64,000 nucleotides of DNA from Sphagnum magellanicum (lineage: Eukaryota > Streptophyta > Sphagnopsida > Sphagnales > Sphagnaceae), in NCBI GenBank assembly GCA_021904315.1, contig CM038913.1:9175958-9239957 (forward strand). Direction: 5' to 3'. This document shows, piece by piece, positions 59,789 through 64,000 of this stretch. The translations under genes and the position numbers were made by a program. Each line of letters starts with the position of its first letter. The first letter of the stretch is position 1. The notes beneath the pieces are model-generated. The model worked only from the letters and a program-made list of their open reading frames with translations. It was not told the origin of the DNA and did no database searches.

Positions 59789-62700
59789 TCATTCCACCCT
59801 TTGCCTCCAAATCATGACAAATAATTCTGTCCAAATGTTCTTCATCAACAAGATCAAAGCTATAAGACACATACATCCACCAAATGCACTAGTACTAATG
59901 ATGTTAGCGCTGAATTTTTTGTTGGGTGGCAAAACAACATAACCAGCTAGTGCAAAAGCTATCAATACAAATAGCACAGAAACATTCAATAAAATTGCTG
60001 TCACCAAGAGGTTTTTTTGGATTTTCACCACTGCACGTTTGATGAATATGCTTCGAATAGGTAAAACAGTTCGAGCCCCACATAGTAATGTAGCAATTGA
60101 AAAAAAAAAGGATAAACTATTGAACACCCAAAACACTTCCAAGACTTTATGGTGTTGCATATCGACATAAGAAGGATTTGATATTGGAGGTGCTGGGTAA
60201 GCGTTCATATAACTTTCTCCATAGAATGTACTGTAACCCAAAGGTGGTTGTAACCAAGAAGCAAATGTCAAAGTTGCTATAAGTGCAGCACCAACAAGCA
60301 TAGCATTTGCTGCATCAACATAGACTTGTCGATCTCTATATAGAACATCAACATAATTTTTCATGGAAGGATGTTCTGAAAGGAGACTTTCAATGTCTTT
60401 AGAATTTTTCTCTTCAAATGCAATTTGAAATGGTGTTTTACCAGCCAAGTTTTCTTGTGTCACTCGCAATTGTTGATTTTGCAATAATGTTTGCACCATG
60501 GAAATGTTGTCATTCATCACAGCAAAGTGGAGGGCATTTTCATGTTGACTCGTTAAAGCATTAACATTCACATATGGAGCTCCCAAAATAATGATGACAA
60601 TTGCTTCATGGCCATTATCAACACTAAAATGGAGTGCTGACTTTCCATCCTTATCTTGGATGTTCACATGCACATTTGGAGATTCCAAAATCTTGATGAC
60701 AACTGATTTGTGACCATTTTGAGCACTATAATGTAGTGCAGTCCTTCCCCACTTGTCTTGCATGTTCACATCCACATTTAAAGCTTCCAAAAGCTTGATG
60801 ATAATCATTTCATGACCCTTCTCGGCACCATAATGAAATGCAATCTTTCCATCATTGTCTTTGATGTTCACAGCCACATTTGGAGCTTCCAAAATCACGA
60901 GAACAACCATTTCATGGCCATTTTCAACACTATGATGGAGTGCAGTCTTTCCATCCTTGTCTTGAATATTCACACCCACATTTGGAGCTTCCAAAATTTT
61001 GTTGACAAGTGTTTCATGGCCATTTTGAGCACCATAATGGAGTGCAGTTTTCTTCCACTTGTCTTGGATGTTCACACCCACATTTGGAGCTTCCACAATC
61101 TTGATGACAACCACATTGTGGCCATTTTCAGCACTATAATGGAGTGCAGTCTTCCCATCTTGGTCTTTGATGTTCACATCCACATTTGGAGCTTCCAAAA
61201 TCTTGATGACAACTGTTTCATGGCCATTCTTAGCACCATAATGGAGTGCAGTTTGTTTGCAGTTGTCTTCAATGTTCACACCCACATTTGGAGCTTCCAA
61301 AATCGTGATGACAACCGCTTCGTGGCCATTCTCAGCACTATAATGAAATGCAGTTTTTCCATCTTGGTCTTTGATGTTCACATCTACATCTGGAACCTCT
61401 AAAATTTTGATGACAATTTTTTCGTGGCCATGTTGAGCACTATAATGGAGTGCAGTCATTCCATTATGGTCTTTAATGTTCACATTCACATTTGGAGCTT
61501 CCACAATCTTGATGACAACCACACTGTGGCCATTTTCAGCACTATAATGAAGTGCAGTCTTCCCATATTGGTCTTTGATGTTCACATCCACATTTGGAGC
61601 TTCCAAAATCTTGATGACAATTGTTTCATGGCCATTCTTAGCACCATAATGGAGCGCAGTTTGTTTGCAGTTGTCTTCAATGTTCACACCCACATGTGGA
61701 GCTTCCAAAATCATGATGACAACCGTTTCGTGGCCATTCTCAGCACTATAATGAAATGCAGTTTTTCCATCTTGGTCTTTGATGTTCACATCTACATCTG
61801 GAACCTCTAAAATTTTGATGACAATTTTTTCGTGGCCATGTTGAGCACTATAATGGAGTGCAGTCATTCCATTATGGTCTTTAATGTTCACATTCACATT
61901 TTGAGCTTCCACAATCTTGATGACAACCACACTGTGGCCATTTTCAGCACTATAATGAAGTGCAGTCTTCCCATATTGGTCTTTGATGTTCACATCCACA
62001 TTTGGAGCTTCCAAAATCTTGATGACAATTGTTTCATGGCCATTCTTAGCACCATAATGGAGCGCAGTTTGTTTGCAATTGTCTTCAATATTCACACCCA
62101 CATGTGGAGCTTCCAAAATCATGATGACAACCGCTTCGTGGCCATTCTCAGCACTATAATGAAATGCAGTTTTTCCATCTTGGTCTTTGATGTTCACATC
62201 CACATTTGGAACCTCCAAAATTTTCATGACAATTGTTTCATGGCCATTTTGAGCACTATAATGGAGTGCAGTCATTCCCTTATGGTCTTTAATATTCACA
62301 TCCACATTTGGAGTTTCCACAATCTTGATGACAACCATTTCGTGGCCATTTTGAGCACTATGATGGAATGCAGTCTTTCCATCTTGGTCTTTGCTATTCA
62401 CATCCACATATGGAGCCTCTAAAATCTTGAGGACAATTGTTTCGTGTCCTTGCTGAGCACTATGATGGAGTGCAGTCATTCCATTTTGGTCTTTAATGTT
62501 GACATTCACATTTGGAGCTTCCACAATCTTGTTGACAACCAATTTATGGTCATTCTGAGCACTAAAATGGAGTGCAGTCTTTCCATCATGGTCTCTAATG
62601 TTCACATCCACATTTGGAGCTTCGATAATCTTGATGACAACTGCTTCGTGGCCATTTTGAGCACTATAATGAAAGGCAGTTTTTCCATTTTGGTCTTGGC

Positions 62701-64000
62701 TGTTCACATCCACATTTGGAGCTTCCAAAATCTTGACGACGATTGTTTCATGGCCCTTCCTAGCACTATAATGGAGTGCAGTCTTTCCATCCTGGTCAGT
62801 GATGTTCACATTTACATTTGGAGCTTCCAAAATGTTGATGATAGTTGCTTCATGTTTGTTCACAACACTATAATGGAGTGCAGTTCTTTTCCACATGTTT
62901 TGGATGTTCACATTCACATTTGGAGCTTCCAAAATCTTAGTCACAACCATTTCATGGCCATTTTGAGCACTATAATGGAGTGCAGTATGTCCCCATTTGT
63001 CTTGGATGTTCACATTCACATTTGGAGCTTCCAAAATCTTAGTCACAACCATTTCATGGCCATTTTGAGCACTATAATGGAGTGCAGTCTTTTTATCTTG
63101 GTCAATGATGTTCACATCCACATGTGGAGCTTCCAAAATCTTGTTGACAACCGCTTTGTGGCCATTTTGAGCACTATAATGGAGTGGAGTCCTTCCATCT
63201 TGGTCTTTGATGTTCACATTCACATTTGGAGCTTCCAAAATCTTGATGACAACTAGCTCGTGGCCATTCTGAGCACTATAATGGAGTGCAGTCCCTCCAC
63301 AATACTTTTCTGGGATGTTGACATTCACATTAGAAGCTTCCAAAATCTTGATGACAATTGTTTCGTGGTTGTTTTGAGCACTATAATGGAGTGCAGTCCA
63401 TCCATCCTTGTCTTGAATGTTCACGTTCACAATTGGAGCTTTCAAAATTTGGGTGACAACTGCTTCATGGTCATTCGTAGCACTATAATGGAGTGGAGTC
63501 TTTCCTTCCATATCTTGGATGTTGACATCCACATTTGAAACTTTCAAAATTCTGATGACAATCGCTTCATGGCCAAATTTGGCACTATAATGGAGCGCAC
63601 TCTTCCCATCCTTGGCTTGAATGTTCACATTCACATTTCGAGCTTTCAAAATCTTGATGACAGCTTTTTCGTGGTTTCTGATAGCACTACAATGGAGTGC
63701 AGTCTTCCCATCCTCGTCTTGGATGTTGACATCTAGATTTGGAGCTTTCAACATGTTGATGACAGCTGGTTCATAACCAAATTCAGCACTATAATGGAAT
63801 GCAGTCCTTCCCCACTTGTCTTGAATGTTCACATCCATATTTGGAGCTTTCAAAATCTTGTTGACAATTGCTTCATAACCATTTTCAGGTGCACTGAAAT
63901 GAAGAGCGGTCCTTCCAACATGGTCTTTGATGTTGACATCTAGATTTGGAGCTTCCAAAATTTTGATGACAATTGCTTCATGGCCAATTTTAGCACTAAG
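59789..64000 (-). CDS. Ankyrin-repeat PGG-domain membrane protein (5' partial)
   Basis: One intron-free frame ends with TGA at 59789 and is still open at the window edge, so the true start lies outside; the in-window residues number about 1400. Roughly 35 ankyrin repeats of 34 residues follow the pattern VVIKILEAPNVDVNIKDQDG then KTALHYSAQNGHE. The repeats are one residue longer than the common 33. They are followed by a degenerate last repeat and a PGG domain of about 180 residues with around four hydrophobic segments (for example ALIATLTFASWL, FSIATLLC, LLNVSVLFVLIAFALAGYVV, CMCLIALILLM). The usual PGGY signature is replaced by PPLGY. The architecture is that of the ACD6/ITN1 type of plant proteins, membrane-anchored and tied to salicylic-acid defence or stress signalling in known members. 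The function of this one is not shown. Plus-strand ORFs across it are antisense shadows. Confidence 0.93.
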   Translation of the reverse strand, partial: LSAKIGHEAIVIKILEAPNLDVNIKDHVGRTALHFSAPENGYEAIVNKILKAPNMDVNIQDKWGRTAFHYSAEFGYEPAVINMLKAPNLDVNIQDEDGKTALHCSAIRNHEKAVIKILKARNVNVNIQAKDGKSALHYSAKFGHEAIVIRILKVSNVDVNIQDMEGKTPLHYSATNDHEAVVTQILKAPIVNVNIQDKDGWTALHYSAQNNHETIVIKILEASNVNVNIPEKYCGGTALHYSAQNGHELVVIKILEAPNVNVNIKDQDGRTPLHYSAQNGHKAVVNKILEAPHVDVNIIDQDKKTALHYSAQNGHEMVVTKILEAPNVNVNIQDKWGHTALHYSAQNGHEMVVTKILEAPNVNVNIQNMWKRTALHYSVVNKHEATIINILEAPNVNVNITDQDGKTALHYSARKGHETIVVKILEAPNVDVNSQDQNGKTAFHYSAQNGHEAVVIKIIEAPNVDVNIRDHDGKTALHFSAQNDHKLVVNKIVEAPNVNVNIKDQNGMTALHHSAQQGHETIVLKILEAPYVDVNSKDQDGKTAFHHSAQNGHEMVVIKIVETPNVDVNIKDHKGMTALHYSAQNGHETIVMKILEVPNVDVNIKDQDGKTAFHYSAENGHEAVVIMILEAPHVGVNIEDNCKQTALHYGAKNGHETIVIKILEAPNVDVNIKDQYGKTALHYSAENGHSVVVIKIVEAQNVNVNIKDHNGMTALHYSAQHGHEKIVIKILEVPDVDVNIKDQDGKTAFHYSAENGHETVVIMILEAPHVGVNIEDNCKQTALHYGAKNGHETIVIKILEAPNVDVNIKDQYGKTALHYSAENGHSVVVIKIVEAPNVNVNIKDHNGMTALHYSAQHGHEKIVIKILEVPDVDVNIKDQDGKTAFHYSAENGHEAVVITILEAPNVGVNIEDNCKQTALHYGAKNGHETVVIKILEAPNVDVNIKDQDGKTALHYSAENGHNVVVIKIVEAPNVGVNIQDKWKKTALHYGAQNGHETLVNKILEAPNVGVNIQDKDGKTALHHSVENGHEMVVLVILEAPNVAVNIKDNDGKIAFHYGAEKGHEMIIIKLLEALNVDVNMQDKWGRTALHYSAQNGHKSVVIKILESPNVHVNIQDKDGKSALHFSVDNGHEAIVIIILGAPYVNVNALTSQHENALHFAVMNDNISMVQTLLQNQQLRVTQENLAGKTPFQIAFEEKNSKDIESLLSEHPSMKNYVDVLYRDRQVYVDAANAMLVGAALIATLTFASWLQPPLGYSTFYGESYMNAYPAPPISNPSYVDMQHHKVLEVFWVFNSLSFFFSIATLLCGARTVLPIRSIFIKRAVVKIQKNLLVTAILLNVSVLFVLIAFALAGYVVLPPNKKFSANIISTSAFGGCMCLIALILLMKNIWTELFVMIWRQRVE
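61010..62230 (-). repeat. 408-bp higher-order repeat (four ankyrin units), about three copies
   Basis: Within the ankyrin gene a block of four 102-bp units recurs with a 408-bp period, for example the segments beginning at about 61016, 61424 and 61832. Corresponding units are nearly identical, far closer than neighbouring single units. The pattern marks recent tandem amplification or gene conversion of a four-repeat block without frame disruption. Confidence 0.9.

Noticed and set aside
60812..63538. Five long plus-strand ORFs opposite the ankyrin gene, with repeats such as MECSHSIMVFNVHIHIWSF
   Set aside because: They are the antisense of the 102-bp ankyrin unit. The frame stays open because each unit has the same codons, and breaks occur where units differ. 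No independent coding signal is present.

Overview
This is nuclear DNA from a land plant. The evidence is a plant-type BRE/BRCC45 gene with eleven GT-AG introns, an LRR-malectin receptor kinase locus, an ankyrin-PGG membrane protein gene, plant-type Helitrons and telo-box motifs. The background is AT-rich, with many simple repeats and long gene-poor stretches. I cannot fix the lineage (bryophyte, lycophyte, fern or seed plant) from the sequence alone.

Layout. 1-4810: AT-rich DNA with no gene that I can support. 4811-19160: a nest of Helitron rolling-circle transposons. It holds two dead Rep-helicase copies facing each other (5866-9540 on plus, 11649-14531 on minus), several short non-autonomous elements with a shared hairpin 3' end, and large minisatellites in their subterminal regions. 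One non-autonomous element (17704-19160) carries a captured first exon of the protein kinase CK2 alpha subunit. 19161-20887: AT-rich spacer with a MITE-like repeat, ending in the GA-rich leader of the next gene. 20888-27011: an intact 12-exon BRE/BRCC45 homologue on plus; the spliced frame is exactly 1107 nt (368 codons plus stop). 27012-32567: spacer with a 280-bp foldback repeat. 32568-33203: an AT-hook protein gene on minus, with a long microsatellite-rich region upstream (33.2-38.2 kb). 38.2-48.7 kb: AT-rich, repeat-strewn and without a recognisable gene. 48722-59597: a 14-exon malectin-LRR receptor kinase locus on minus. It has lost its 5' end and carries at least three single-base frameshifts and one nonsense codon. 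59789 to the window edge: an ankyrin-repeat/PGG membrane protein on minus, open at its 5' end. It has about 35 repeats of 34 residues, including a recently amplified 408-bp four-repeat block.

The only clearly intact cellular genes are BRE (ubiquitin-related DNA-damage complexes), the AT-hook protein (probably nuclear and DNA-binding) and the ankyrin-PGG protein (membrane-associated, in a family linked to defence and stress). The receptor kinase looks like a recent pseudogene, unless the single-base indels are assembly errors. The Helitron nest is the most informative part: it shows nested insertion, inactivation mostly by C-to-T type changes, a 3' hairpin supported by compensating base changes, and gene-fragment capture.
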